A DNA stretch of 64,000 bases from Paenibacillus protaetiae (GCF_004135365.1 NZ_CP035492.1:868001-932000), one strand, 5' to 3'. Shown: positions 38,824 to 47,749, counted from the first letter of the stretch. Notes: generated by a model not told the origin, from the sequence alone. A program made the numbers and translations.

Positions 38824-38918
38824 CTCGCGCCTCTAATGGATATAGGCGGCTAACAATGATATAATGAAACACTGAGCTTGTAATTTAGCATTGTTCGGGT
38901 AAAGGAAGTGAATGCTGC

Positions 38919-40508
38919 ATGAAGGAGAGCGTCAACTCACCGGATTCTGCTTCCGGCAAAGCAAAGGACTACTCCAAATATTTTGATTTTTCGGATGCGA
39001 AAGTGATCAGCCAGGAAGAAGGAAAAACGACTTACCGGATTAAAGGACGCACCATTCAAGTGAATTCCGCGCCAAACCATAAGGATGAGAAGCGGCGGGG
39101 CAAGCAGGATGTTGCGGTCTATTATGATTTTTCCATTCCGGAAGAGCTGCGAACGATCGGCATCGGCAAATTTTATTTAATACAAACCTACGGCTGCCAA
39201 ATGAATGAGCATGACACCGAAGTGATGAAGGGCATGTTCGAGCAAATGGGCTATACAGCCACGGAAGACCGGATGGTTGCGGACGTTATTTTGCTGAATA
39301 CATGTGCCATACGCGAAAATGCGGAGGATAAAGTATTCGGCGAGCTTGGCCATCTGAAAACGTTAAAGCAGGAGCGCCCGGGGCTGCTGCTTGGCGTATG
39401 CGGCTGCATGTCGCAGGAAGAAACGGTCGTTTCCCGCATTATGCGCAAGCATGCCCATGTCGACATGATTTTTGGCACGCACAATATCCATCGCCTGCCG
39501 CAGCTGCTGCAGGATGCCTACTTCAACAAGGAAATGGTCGTTGAAGTATGGTCGAAGGAAGGCGACATTATTGAGAATGTGCCGAAAAAACGCGAAGGCA
39601 TGCGCGCGTGGGTGAACATCATGTACGGCTGCGACAAATTTTGCACGTACTGCATCGTGCCTTATACGCGCGGCAAAGAGCGCAGCAGGCGTCCGCAGGA
39701 CGTTATTGACGAAGTGCGCCAACTGGCGCGCCAAGGGTTTCAAGAAATTACGCTGCTGGGGCAAAATGTTAACGCCTACGGCAAAGATTTTGAAGATATG
39801 GATTACCGGTTTGGCGATCTTATGAAAGACATTTCGCAAATCGACATTCCGCGTATCCGCTTTACGACCAGCCATCCGCGCGATTTCGACGATCATTTGA
39901 TCGAAGTGCTGGCAGGACGCGGCAATCTGGTGGAGCATATCCATTTGCCGGTTCAGTCGGGCAGTACGCAAACGCTGAAAATCATGAACCGCAAGTATAC
40001 GCGCGAATCGTACCTCGAGCTGGTTCGCAAAATTAAAGCGGCCATTCCTGACGTCAATCTGACAACCGATATTATTGTTGGTTTCCCTGGCGAAACGGAT
40101 GAGCAGTTCGAAGAAACGATGTCGCTTGTTCGCGAGGTCGGCTTCAGTATGGCGTATACATTTATTTATTCGGCGCGCGAAGGCACGCCGGCCGCCGGCA
40201 TGGAGGACAACGTTCCTCTCGAGGTGAAGAAACAACGCCTCGCCCGCCTCAATGCGCTGATGGCAGAGCTTAGCCTGGCAAGCAACCGGAAGCTGCTTGG
40301 TGAAACCATTGAAGTTCTGGTTGAGGGAGAAAGCAAAAACAATGCCAGCGTATTGTCAGGACGTACGCGTACGAACAAGCTGGTCCATTTTGAAGGACCA
40401 AAGGAATGGATCGGGCAATTTGTACATGTACAAGTAACGGATGTGTTAACCTGGTATATTAAAGCGGAAGCGATCAGCGGACCGGTTAAAGCTGAAGCCG
40501 TATCCTAA
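38919..40508 (+). CDS. miaB: tRNA-2-methylthio-N6-dimethylallyladenosine synthase MiaB
   Basis: A 529-residue radical-SAM methylthiotransferase that adds ms2 to i6A37 of tRNA. The N-terminal UPF0004 domain holds three cluster Cys ([29 protein letters not shown]), and the SAM cluster motif is [20 protein letters not shown] domain follows near residues 430-495. The N-terminal extension of about 85 residues is usual in Bacillales. AAAGGAAGTG precedes the ATG at 38919. The next gene, ricA, lies 48 bp on. Confidence 0.95.
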   Translation: MKESVNSPDSASGKAKDYSKYFDFSDAKVISQEEGKTTYRIKGRTIQVNSAPNHKDEKRRGKQDVAVYYDFSIPEELRTIGIGKFYLIQTYGCQMNEHDTEVMKGMFEQMGYTATEDRMVADVILLNTCAIRENAEDKVFGELGHLKTLKQERPGLLLGVCGCMSQEETVVSRIMRKHAHVDMIFGTHNIHRLPQLLQDAYFNKEMVVEVWSKEGDIIENVPKKREGMRAWVNIMYGCDKFCTYCIVPYTRGKERSRRPQDVIDEVRQLARQGFQEITLLGQNVNAYGKDFEDMDYRFGDLMKDISQIDIPRIRFTTSHPRDFDDHLIEVLAGRGNLVEHIHLPVQSGSTQTLKIMNRKYTRESYLELVRKIKAAIPDVNLTTDIIVGFPGETDEQFEETMSLVREVGFSMAYTFIYSAREGTPAAGMEDNVPLEVKKQRLARLNALMAELSLASNRKLLGETIEVLVEGESKNNASVLSGRTRTNKLVHFEGPKEWIGQFVHVQVTDVLTWYIKAEAISGPVKAEAVS

Positions 40509-40556
40509 CCGGCTTTGCACTGGTCGGGGAAAATTGAACCTATAGGAGAGATCTAC

Positions 40557-41057
40557 ATGGCCGAGCATCATGCATCAGCTCATTCATCTCAACAAGACCA
40601 ACACCACGACCATAACTGTTCATCCGATTTTAACGGGATTCCGGAATTCGATACCCGCGATCTTCTCGTACGGGAAGATATTATGAAGAAAGCAAAAGAA
40701 CTCGCAAGCCTTATTTCGACTTCCGATGAGGTGCAGTTTTATCAGCGGGCGGAGAAACAAATTCAGACCAATGATCGTGTTCAGAAGCTGATCACCCAAA
40801 TTAAAAAGAAGCAAAAAGAGCTGGTTGCGTTTGAAACGACGTTTAAAAATGAGCAAATGGTTAAAAAAATAGAAGGGGAAATGGAGAAGCTCCAAGATGA
40901 GCTCGACGGGATCCCTATCGTATCCGAATTTCAACAAAGCCAAGCGGATATTAACTATTTGCTGCAGCTGGTCGTGTCGATCGTAAGAGACACCGTAGCG
41001 GAGAAAATAAACGTTGAAGCGGCGCAGCAAGCAGAAGAACCTGATCAGTGCGATTAA
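40557..41057 (+). CDS. ricA: RicA/YmcA, RNase Y accessory factor (Com_YlbF family)
   Basis: A 166-residue helical protein. In B. subtilis RicA, RicF and RicT form a complex that redirects RNase Y cleavage and affects competence, biofilm and sporulation. The core (about 35-150, VREDIMKKAKELASLI through QADINYLLQLVVSIVRD) is typical. The N terminus is unusual: His-rich, HHASAHSSQQDQHHDHNC, which together with a C-terminal Cys (DQCD) could bind metal or the Fe-S clusters known in the Ric complex. AGGAGAG precedes the ATG at 40557. The miaB-ricA order is conserved. Confidence 0.9.
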   Translation: MAEHHASAHSSQQDQHHDHNCSSDFNGIPEFDTRDLLVREDIMKKAKELASLISTSDEVQFYQRAEKQIQTNDRVQKLITQIKKKQKELVAFETTFKNEQMVKKIEGEMEKLQDELDGIPIVSEFQQSQADINYLLQLVVSIVRDTVAEKINVEAAQQAEEPDQCD

Positions 41058-41097
41058 ACCATATTGAACTATACAGATAGAAACGAGGGACCATACA

Positions 41098-42263
41098 ATG
41101 CGTGCATTTACTTTCAACAATCCTACCCGGCTTCATTTTGGCGCTGGCATGCTAGAGAAGCTGACCGCGGAGATTGACAGATACGGCAAAAACGTGCTCC
41201 TGTTATACGGCGGGGCAGCATTAAACGAAATGGCCTCTACGACCAAGTGATAGCCAAGCTGAACAGCGCAGGCTGCAACGTTACCGAGCTTGGCGGCGTT
41301 GAGCCAAATCCGCGCATCACGACGGTTTACCGCGGCGCCGAGCTGTGCAGAGCAAACAACATCGACTTGGTGCTCGCAGTTGGCGGCGGCAGCACGCTTG
41401 ATTGCGGCAAAGCGATTGCCGCGGCGGCGAAATTTGACGGCGACTTCTGGGACGTTGTTACGAAAAAAGCGCAGGTAACGGATGCGCTGCCGCTTGGCAC
41501 GGTTTTGACGCATGCTGCGACAGGCTCGGAAATGAACGGCGCATCGGTTATTTCCAACACGGAGACGCTGGAGAAGTACGGATGGGGAAGCCCTTACGTG
41601 TATCCGGCATTTTCGATTTTGGACCCGGCGTTTACGGTAACCGCGCCAAAAGATCAAACGGTGTACGGCATGGTTGACATGATGGCGCATGTATTCGAAT
41701 CGTATTTCCATCAAGACCGGACCACTCCGGTGCAAGACGGATTTTGCGAGTCGATTTTGCGTGCCGTTATCGAGACGGCTCCTAAGCTCGTTAATGATCT
41801 GACGAATCTGCAATACCGCGAAACGATTTTGTACTGCGGTACGATGGCGCTGAACGGCACGCTGTCGATGGGCATCGTCGGCGACTGGGCGAACCACGAC
41901 ATGGAGCATGCCGTGTCCGCGGTGTACGACATTCCGCATGGCGGCGGCCTGGCGATCCTGTTCCCGAACTGGATGAGCTATGTGCTGGAAGATAATGTGG
42001 ATCGTTTCCGCCAATTTGCGGTTAATGTATTTGGCATTAGCGAAGCAGGACGCAGCGACATCGAAATCGCGAAAGCGGGCATTCAGGCGCTTCGCGACTT
42101 CTGGAATTCGATCGGCGCGCCTTCGCGTTTGAGCGATTACGGCATTGATGACAGCCGCCTGGAAGAAATGGCGCTGAAAGTGACCGGTGAAAACGGTACG
42201 CGCGGCAACTTCTTCAAGCTGAGCAAAGAAGATGTTGTTGCGATTTATAAAATGTCGCTGTAA
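41098..42263 (+). pseudogene. Iron-containing alcohol dehydrogenase (butanol dehydrogenase-like), frameshifted
   Basis: An intact gene would encode about 388 residues like the NADH-dependent butanol dehydrogenases of Bacillus (YugJ/YugK type). The N-terminal frame reads MRAFTFNNPTRLHFGAG to LLLYGG, then breaks in GGGG at 41212-41215; the next frame carries the rest ([53 protein letters not shown]). Iron ligands Asp and three His are present. One added G restores [15 protein letters not shown]. In B. subtilis cotE follows ricA, so this gene marks the end of the conserved order. Confidence 0.88.
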
Positions 42264-42276
42264 AGCATGGAATGAC

Positions 42277-42317
42277 AAAAAGGCTAGACCTCCCGGCGGG
42301 AAGTCTAGCCTTTTTTT
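42277..42317 (+). terminator. Terminator after the alcohol dehydrogenase gene
   Basis: AAAAAGGCTAGAC (42277-42289) pairs with GTCTAGCCTTTTT (42303-42315) in a 13-bp perfect stem with T7. Confidence 0.92.
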
Positions 42318-42331
42318 GATGTTCATCGGTG

Positions 42332-42356
42332 ACCGGTGCGCAGCCGGTTATTTTTT
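42332..42356 (+). terminator. Second, weaker hairpin with T tract
   Basis: ACCGG (42332-42336) pairs with CCGGT (42344-42348), followed by TA and T6. It may back up the stronger terminator just upstream. Nothing else is recognisable up to 42481. Confidence 0.45.
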
Positions 42357-42481
42357 GTTTTTGAGCTTTTGAGGCTGGCCGACGTAACTTTCAACCGGCG
42401 CGCATATTAACATTTAAAGGAAAAATAACGGGGGTTGTCGAATATATAGAGCTTATAATCTCATGGCGAAGGAGCGGTTGG

Positions 42482-42988
42482 ATGCGAATAAGGGCGGCTA
42501 CGGCAAATGACATCATATCAATCTCGGAAGTTCATGTCGACAGCTGGAGAACAACCTACAAAGGCATTGTACCAGACCCTTTTTTGGCGAACTTAAATAT
42601 AGAACAACGGAAACGTTATTGGGATTACTTTTTTGAACAAAAGCAGCCGGAAGATCCGGTTTGGGTTGCCGAAACGGACGACGGTCAAATCGTAGGCTTT
42701 GCGAACGGAGGCAAATCGCGGTAAAACGAATTTCCTTATGAATCCGAGCTTTATTGCTTATATTTGCTGCAGGCCTACCAGCGGATTGGCTTGGGGCGCC
42801 AACTGTTAGAGGCAGTGTCGCTTCAGTTGCAATCGAGCGGGTATTCCTCCATGATGGCGTGGGTCATCGAACAAAATAAAGCGGTTCGTTTCTATTTGCA
42901 TATGGGAGGAGTCCCGTTTGCTCAAATGAACAAAACCATTGGCGGGGCGGAGCTGTCCGAAATCGCAATTGGGTGGACATGGAACTGA
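42482..42988 (+). pseudogene. GNAT-family acetyltransferase with internal stop codon
   Basis: One frame encodes a complete acetyltransferase of about 168 residues apart from a TAA at 42722-42724. The N-terminal half (DIISISEVHVDSWRTTYKGIVPD, VWVAETDDGQIVGFANGG) and the C-terminal half (YLLQAYQRIGLGRQLLEAV, WVIEQNKAVRFYLHMGG) are in the same frame, so a single substitution explains the break. The acetyl-CoA loop reads RIGLGR. Translation could give an 80-residue fragment only. Either a true nonsense mutation or a base-call error; the substrate is unknown. Confidence 0.82.
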
Positions 42989-43020
42989 TTATTGGCACAC
43001 CAATTACTGGAGGTTATCGC

Positions 43021-43500
43021 ATGTTGAAGTTGTTTCAGTACAACTGGCAAGTCCGTAATGATTGGTTTGACTGGTGTGAGCCGGTGAGTATGGAAGAGCT
43101 GATGAAAAAACGCACCGGTGGAATCGGCTATATTCTGCCCACGCTGTACCACATTATTGCTGTCGAATACGGCTGGATATGCGGCACGATTCAAGGGAAA
43201 CCGATTCATATTCCTTCGTTTGGAGAAGTGACCGGCTTACGACAAATGAAACAATTGTCCGAACGCTGTCATGCGGAGCTTGCTCCATTCGTGTATAATT
43301 GGAACGACAGCCTGGAGGACCGGATCGTAATCGACATTACCGATGAGGGGGAGCATGTGCCGCATAAATGCGGCGAAGTGATGCGGCATGTGCTAGCCCA
43401 CGAAATTCATCATATAGGGCAATTGTCGATATGGTCCCGTGAGATGGGCAGGAAGCCGGTAACGGCAAACTTGATTGGCAGAGGGCTATACGAAATCTAG
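43021..43500 (+). CDS. DinB-family putative metal-dependent protein
   Basis: A 159-residue four-helix-bundle protein of the DinB/YfiT superfamily. Candidate metal ligands are the His in LYHIIAVEYGW and the two in HVLAHEIHHIGQLS. Members include thiol-S-transferases and damage-inducible proteins of unknown activity. The ATG at 43021 follows GGAGG; the open frame extends upstream to 42973, overlapping the GNAT remnant. It is transcribed towards bioY, with a shared bidirectional hairpin between them. Confidence 0.8.
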   Translation: MLKLFQYNWQVRNDWFDWCEPVSMEELMKKRTGGIGYILPTLYHIIAVEYGWICGTIQGKPIHIPSFGEVTGLRQMKQLSERCHAELAPFVYNWNDSLEDRIVIDITDEGEHVPHKCGEVMRHVLAHEIHHIGQLSIWSREMGRKPVTANLIGRGLYEI

Positions 43501-43536
43501 GTGCAACGAAACATATATCGTTATTCATAACATGAC

Positions 43537-43588
43537 AAAAGCAGCGGCCGTCTAGGCGAATGGATTCCTAGTCTGCCGCTGCTTTTTT
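43537..43588. terminator. Bidirectional terminator between the dinB-like gene and bioY
   Basis: AAAAGCAGCGGC pairs with GCCGCTGCTTTT around 43537-43585, with an inner CTAGG/CCTAG stem. There is a T6 tract on the plus strand and a T4 on the minus strand, suiting two convergent genes. Confidence 0.85.
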
Positions 43589-43622
43589 GGTATAAAATAA
43601 AAATCGAATTACACGCTTGGCA

Positions 43623-44243
43623 TTAACCGATAACGGTGCCGGTTGTCTCCAGCTTCCGTGTGCCGGTCGTCTCCCGCAGCTTCAAAATAGACGGGCGCAA
43701 AGACACGCCGATTGCGGCTGCGAGAACCGATTTAAGCGCATCGCCGATCAGAAACGGGTAACAGCCGGCGCTCATCGCTTTTTGGAAGGAGAAGCCAAGG
43801 GAATGCATCATCCAAGGCACGCCAAACAGATAAACAAACAACGAACCAAACAGCTCCATAACGATAAACAAGGTGATAAAAGCTGCGATTTTGCTGCGCC
43901 AGATCGTTTCATTCCGCAGCAAAGGCCCGCTTATGTAGCCGATAATTAACGAAGACCATAGGAAGCTGAACAAGTAGCCGCCGGTGTATCCGTATAAAAT
44001 GGCAACGCCGCCTTCGCCGTGAATCATAGGGAGACCAATGGCAGTTAAGACCAGCACAAGCAAAATGCTTAATAATCCGTTGCGTGCGCCTAAAAATAAT
44101 CCGGACAGGCAGACCGCCAGCGTCTGGAGTGTGATCGGAACTTGCGAGATGCTCAGCTTAAACGATATCGCGCTCATGACGACAAATAATGCCGCAAATA
44201 AGGCGATAAATACATAGCTCCGGATGTTATAATTTTTGTTCAC
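43623..44243 (-). CDS. bioY: Biotin transporter S component BioY
   Basis: A 206-residue membrane protein with about six hydrophobic segments, the substrate-binding unit of a biotin ECF transporter. The family segment VPITLQTLAVCLSGLFLGARNG is present, as is the GGVAILYGYTGGYL region. The start is GTG, with AGGAGAGG a few bases upstream on the minus strand. A BirA box overlaps its promoter, and the ECF ATPase and T component genes are divergently transcribed from the same intergenic region. Confidence 0.95.
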   Translation of the reverse strand: MNKNYNIRSYVFIALFAALFVVMSAISFKLSISQVPITLQTLAVCLSGLFLGARNGLLSILLVLVLTAIGLPMIHGEGGVAILYGYTGGYLFSFLWSSLIIGYISGPLLRNETIWRSKIAAFITLFIVMELFGSLFVYLFGVPWMMHSLGFSFQKAMSAGCYPFLIGDALKSVLAAAIGVSLRPSILKLRETTGTRKLETTGTVIG

Positions 44244-44276
44244 AAGAAAAGCTCCTCTCCTACTTTAGGGTTGCAA

Positions 44277-44305
44277 ATTATATGTTAACCAAATATATTT
44301 GATAA
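44277..44305 (-). promoter_or_regulatory. bioY promoter
   Basis: On the minus strand TATAAT (44277-44282) is preceded 17 bp upstream by TTATCA (44300-44305). Both fall within or next to the BirA box, so repressor binding would block it. Confidence 0.6.
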
Positions 44306-44314
44306 AGGTTAACA
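44283..44314. promoter_or_regulatory. BirA biotin operator
   Basis: TGTTAACC (44283-44290) and GGTTAACA (44307-44314) form a perfect 8-bp inverted repeat spaced by 16 bp, as expected for the biotin repressor BirA of Firmicutes. It lies between bioY and the divergent ecf genes and could control both. Confidence 0.88.
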
Positions 44315-44367
44315 AACCGGATTCTAGCATAAACAACCGTTCAGGGGAAGAGGTTAGGTGAATTTTT

Positions 44368-45225
44368 TTGGAAAACTTTTTTTTAAATCCATATTTAATC
44401 GAGCTGGTCAACGTCTCAGCCGTGCAGCCTTCGCCGGAAGGGCGTCCGTTTCGGCTAAGGAATATCCATTTGTCCATTAAACGCGGCGAATGGATCACCG
44501 TTCTTGGCCGAAATGGCAGCGGAAAAAGCACGCTGGTCCGCCTGTTGGCCGGTGCGCGTTTTGCTGCGGCAGAAGGAAAGCTGATCCGAGATCCGATGTT
44601 ACATATAGACGGCCGTCCTATCCCTATCGTGATGCAGCATCCGGAGGCATCTGTTATAGGAACCACACCTTGGGAAGATATGATGCTGATGCTGGAGCAG
44701 CACGGTTATCCGGGTGAACGGATTGCTGAAGCAGCTGAAGACGCGTTCCGGCAAACCGGATTATCCGAAATACAACATCATCCGGTCGAAACATTGTCCG
44801 GCGGGCAAAAGCAGCTGACGGCCATTGCATCTTGCCTGGCGGCTCAAGCCCCTCTATTGCTGCTTGATGAGCCTACGGCCAATCTGGATCCGGATGCGTC
44901 AAAGCTTGTGCTTGAACGAGTGAAAGCAGCCAACCGGGAAGGCATGGCAGTCGTATGGGTGACTCAGCGGCTCGATGAGCTGCGCGAAGGAGACCGGGTT
45001 GTAGCGATGAATAACGGAGAGGTTTATTTTGATGGTTCCGCTGAGCGTTTTTTTGAACGCTCGTCCGATTCCGGCCCGAGCGCGACAAGCGTGTGTGAGC
45101 AGCTTGGCTTCCCGGCTCCGTATGTGATTGAGACGGCGTGGGAGCTGGAAGCGCAGGGGATCCGGCTTGATCCGCTGCCATTAACGGCGGAAGCGCTTGT
45201 TGAGGCGGTGATCCGAAATGGCTGA
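44368..45225 (+). CDS. ECF transporter ATPase component (EcfA/BioM-like)
   Basis: A 285-residue ABC ATPase. Walker A GRNGSGKS is at residues 47-54, with signature LSGGQKQLTAI and Walker B LLLLDEPTANLDPD. It probably energises BioY because it shares the BirA-controlled intergenic region. The start is TTG at 44368, after GAGGTTAGGTG. The stop overlaps the next gene by 8 bp, so they are coupled. Whether it also serves other S components is unknown. Confidence 0.88.
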   Translation: MENFFLNPYLIELVNVSAVQPSPEGRPFRLRNIHLSIKRGEWITVLGRNGSGKSTLVRLLAGARFAAAEGKLIRDPMLHIDGRPIPIVMQHPEASVIGTTPWEDMMLMLEQHGYPGERIAEAAEDAFRQTGLSEIQHHPVETLSGGQKQLTAIASCLAAQAPLLLLDEPTANLDPDASKLVLERVKAANREGMAVVWVTQRLDELREGDRVVAMNNGEVYFDGSAERFFERSSDSGPSATSVCEQLGFPAPYVIETAWELEAQGIRLDPLPLTAEALVEAVIRNG

Positions 45226-46987
45226 CTGGCTGCTTGATCAAGTTGTTGTGAAGTCAGGGGAAGGCCATACACTGCTTCAAACAGATAAGGTGACGATACG
45301 CGCGGGCGGGATCACCCTTATTACCGGGCCTAATGGAGCGGGAAAAACAACGCTGCTGGAGGCTATGGCCGGTCTTCGTTTATTAACGGAAGGGCGGATT
45401 TGGCTTGGTGAAGCTCCATTATGGCTTCCGGAGAAAAGAAACCGGCTGAACCGGGAAGTGCTGCTAGGCTTCGGCATTGCCATGCAGCATTCTGATGCCC
45501 AGTGGTTTCATGGAACGGTCCGGGAAGAATTGAGTTATTCTGCAAAACCTTACCGCAAGGCAGAAAAGGATTGGGATATGCGCATGGAAGCCACTTTGCT
45601 GCATACAGGTTTGTCCTTAGACATGTTGGAACGCGACCCATGGTCATTAAGCGGAGGCGAACAAAAGCGGTTGTCGATCGCATGTTTGCTCGTCTGCGAG
45701 CCGGAATGGCTGCTGCTGGATGAACCTGCAGCGGGGCTTGATGCGGAAGGGATCAGCCGCCTTGCCGGGCTGCTTGCCGCCCATAAAGCGGCTGGGGGCG
45801 GGGCGGTTGTCATTACGCATGACCTTGACGCTTTGCTGCCGGTTGCAGACACGGTTATCGCTGTAGATGGCGGCACCGTCTGCGAAGCGGCTTCAGCTGC
45901 AGATTGGGCGGCTGCCCATCCTGCAGCTGCGCCTCAGGCGCTTCGCGCGCTGGCACAGCTGCGCGCGGCTGGTCTGCTGCCGCCGCAGCCGGAAGGCGCG
46001 AGCGGCGTACCGCTGTGGCCGGCGCCGCGCGAGCTGGCGGCGGCATTGGCCGGGCGGCTGGCGCAGCGCCCGGCAGCGGCGCTTGCACCGCCGGCGCGCG
46101 GCGCGCGAGCCGCTGCTGGCGCCGAAGGCGCATATGCTGCGCCGCCGGCAGCGGCGCCCCGCGCCACGCGCGGCATGGCTGCCCTGCCTGCGGCAGCCGC
46201 GCATAGCGCCGAAGGCGCTCGCGCAGCAGTGCGGGGCGTTGCCCGCGCCCGCGCGCCGATCGCGGAGCGATTCGATCCGCGCACGCTGGTTGCCTCGCTG
46301 CTGCTGTTTTCAACAGCGCTGTTAACCGGAAACGGCTGGCTGACGACCGCTGCGGGAGCAGCGGCAGTGCTTGCGGCGCTTGTGCCGCTGCGGGCGGCGG
46401 TAAAGCCGTGGCTTGGCGTTATCCGCGCCTATGTATTGCTTGTGCTCATTATGGGACTTATAGCCGGCATTCATTTCATGCCGTTAAGCTTTGATATGGA
46501 TCGTGCGTTATCAAGCGTGCATCAAATGGTCAAGCTGCTGCTTGTTATGATGCTGGGGATGCCGTTTATGTCGTTAATGACGCCGTTTCGGCTGCAGCGG
46601 GCGATTGAGCAAACCTTTGGGCGGCTGGCCTGGTACGGCTTCCCGGTAACGCCGATTGCATTAACGGTTACGTTAATGTTTCGGTTTATCCCTCTCCTTT
46701 CCCGGGAATGGGGCCGTTTTACCCTTATTGCTCATGCCAGAGGCAAACACGGAGGCAAGCCGGGCAGTATGCCGCTTAAACAAATCGCGCCTGCCTTTAT
46801 CCCGTATTTGCGTTCCATTCTCCGCATGGCGGAACAGCTGGCCGATGCGCTCGAAGCCCGCGGCATCGGGCATCCGAACGCCCGTCCTACACAAGGATTT
46901 AAGCTGGCCTTTACTAGGCAAGACGGTTATTTGTTTGCGGCTTCAGCTATAGCAAGCATCATCCTGGTCTTATTCGAACAGCTGTAA
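45218..46987 (+). CDS. Fused ECF ATPase and EcfT transmembrane component
   Basis: A 589-residue fusion. Residues 1-225 form a second ABC ATPase (Walker A GPNGAGKT at 37-44, LSGGEQKR near 145, Walker B LLLDEPAAGLD). Residues about 226-345 are an Ala/Pro/Arg-rich low-complexity linker. Residues 346-589 are an EcfT (CbiQ-type) membrane protein with several spans and the two coupling motifs, seen as ARGKHGG and EARGIG. With the upstream ATPase and BioY this would make a complete ECF biotin transporter. The linker DNA (about 45,890-46,260) is clearly more GC-rich than its surroundings. Confidence 0.87.
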   Translation: MADWLLDQVVVKSGEGHTLLQTDKVTIRAGGITLITGPNGAGKTTLLEAMAGLRLLTEGRIWLGEAPLWLPEKRNRLNREVLLGFGIAMQHSDAQWFHGTVREELSYSAKPYRKAEKDWDMRMEATLLHTGLSLDMLERDPWSLSGGEQKRLSIACLLVCEPEWLLLDEPAAGLDAEGISRLAGLLAAHKAAGGGAVVITHDLDALLPVADTVIAVDGGTVCEAASAADWAAAHPAAAPQALRALAQLRAAGLLPPQPEGASGVPLWPAPRELAAALAGRLAQRPAAALAPPARGARAAAGAEGAYAAPPAAAPRATRGMAALPAAAAHSAEGARAAVRGVARARAPIAERFDPRTLVASLLLFSTALLTGNGWLTTAAGAAAVLAALVPLRAAVKPWLGVIRAYVLLVLIMGLIAGIHFMPLSFDMDRALSSVHQMVKLLLVMMLGMPFMSLMTPFRLQRAIEQTFGRLAWYGFPVTPIALTVTLMFRFIPLLSREWGRFTLIAHARGKHGGKPGSMPLKQIAPAFIPYLRSILRMAEQLADALEARGIGHPNARPTQGFKLAFTRQDGYLFAASAIASIILVLFEQL

Positions 46988-47071
46988 GCAGCCTGTTTGG
47001 TTGCACTGCGGAGACAGAACCCATAAAATAGAAATCGGGCAACTAGTCAAGTTCCAGCCTGCAGCTGCATA

Positions 47072-47175
47072 AAATGCATGACCCATGCATTTATGCAGTA
47101 TTCGCTCCTGTATAAATGCATGACCCATGCATTTATGCAGTATCCGCTTCTGTATAAATGCATTCCTATGCATTT
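47072..47175. repeat. Three 42-bp-phased hairpin repeats upstream of the signal peptidase gene
   Basis: Units begin at 47072, 47114 and 47156, exactly 42 bp apart. Each begins with AAATGCAT, a 4-5 nt spacer and ATGCATTT, a perfect 8-bp inverted repeat. Units one and two are identical except for two bases over 42 bp; unit three is partial and leads into the ribosome site of the next gene. The 209-bp gap contains no other recognisable element, and no promoter could be assigned. Confidence 0.9.
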
Positions 47176-47196
47176 TACGCAGAACGGAGTGGTCGA

Positions 47197-47730
47197 ATGG
47201 AAACAGAGGATGCTGCCCGTGTTTGGAGGACCGTGCTGGAGTGGCTGCTGGCAGGAGTCGCCGCAGCGATTATTGCATGGTCTGTGAAGCATTATATGTA
47301 CGCCCAGCTGGAAATCCACAATATTTCGATGCAAAATACGCTGTATGACGGACAACGTTTGATTGAGGATAAGTGGAGTTATCATTTTCATCAACCGCAC
47401 AGAGGGGATATAGTCATTATTGACGGGCCGGAGTCCGACATTCGGTTAATTAAACGGGTTATCGGGCTTCCCGGTGATGAATTGGACATTCGGGACGGAC
47501 AGGTATTTATTAACGGAACCGCGTTGCCGGAGCCTTATGCGAAAGGGCGGACGGAGCCTAACGGGATTACGGTTCCTTTTGTTATCGGTCAAGGCGAGCT
47601 GTTTGTAATGGGAGATAACCGTGAAAACAGTATGGATAGCCGTACGCTTGGCCCTATTGCTTTCACTAGTATTGAAGGCAAAGCCGTATTTCGCATGTGG
47701 CCCTTCCGGCAATTCGGATTTATTGATTAA
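47197..47730 (+). CDS. Signal peptidase I
   Basis: A 177-residue type I signal peptidase (SipS-like, S26). It has one N-terminal membrane span (residues 16-30), the nucleophile Ser44 in NISMQNTL (family SMxPTL, with Asn where Pro is usual), the general base Lys86 in LIKRVIGLPGD, and the MGDNRENSMDSR box. It cleaves signal peptides outside the membrane. The ATG at 47197 follows ACGGAGTGG; the open frame reaches back into the repeats. Three hairpin repeats precede it. Confidence 0.92.
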   Translation: METEDAARVWRTVLEWLLAGVAAAIIAWSVKHYMYAQLEIHNISMQNTLYDGQRLIEDKWSYHFHQPHRGDIVIIDGPESDIRLIKRVIGLPGDELDIRDGQVFINGTALPEPYAKGRTEPNGITVPFVIGQGELFVMGDNRENSMDSRTLGPIAFTSIEGKAVFRMWPFRQFGFID

Positions 47731-47749
47731 CAACGGAAGGAGCTTTACA

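Noticed and set aside
42435-42459. TTGTCG and TATAAT upstream of the GNAT remnant
   Set aside because: The spacer is only 13 bp, too short for a sigma-A promoter.
45855-46325. Several overlapping open frames on both strands over the linker of the EcfA-EcfT fusion
   Set aside because: High GC leaves few stop codons in every frame. The plus-strand frame that joins two recognisable domains is the real one.
46970-47173. A minus-strand frame encoding a 14-residue repeat (LHKCMGHAFIQ-type)
   Set aside because: The 42-bp repeat is a multiple of three and so is open by chance; there is no start context or homology.
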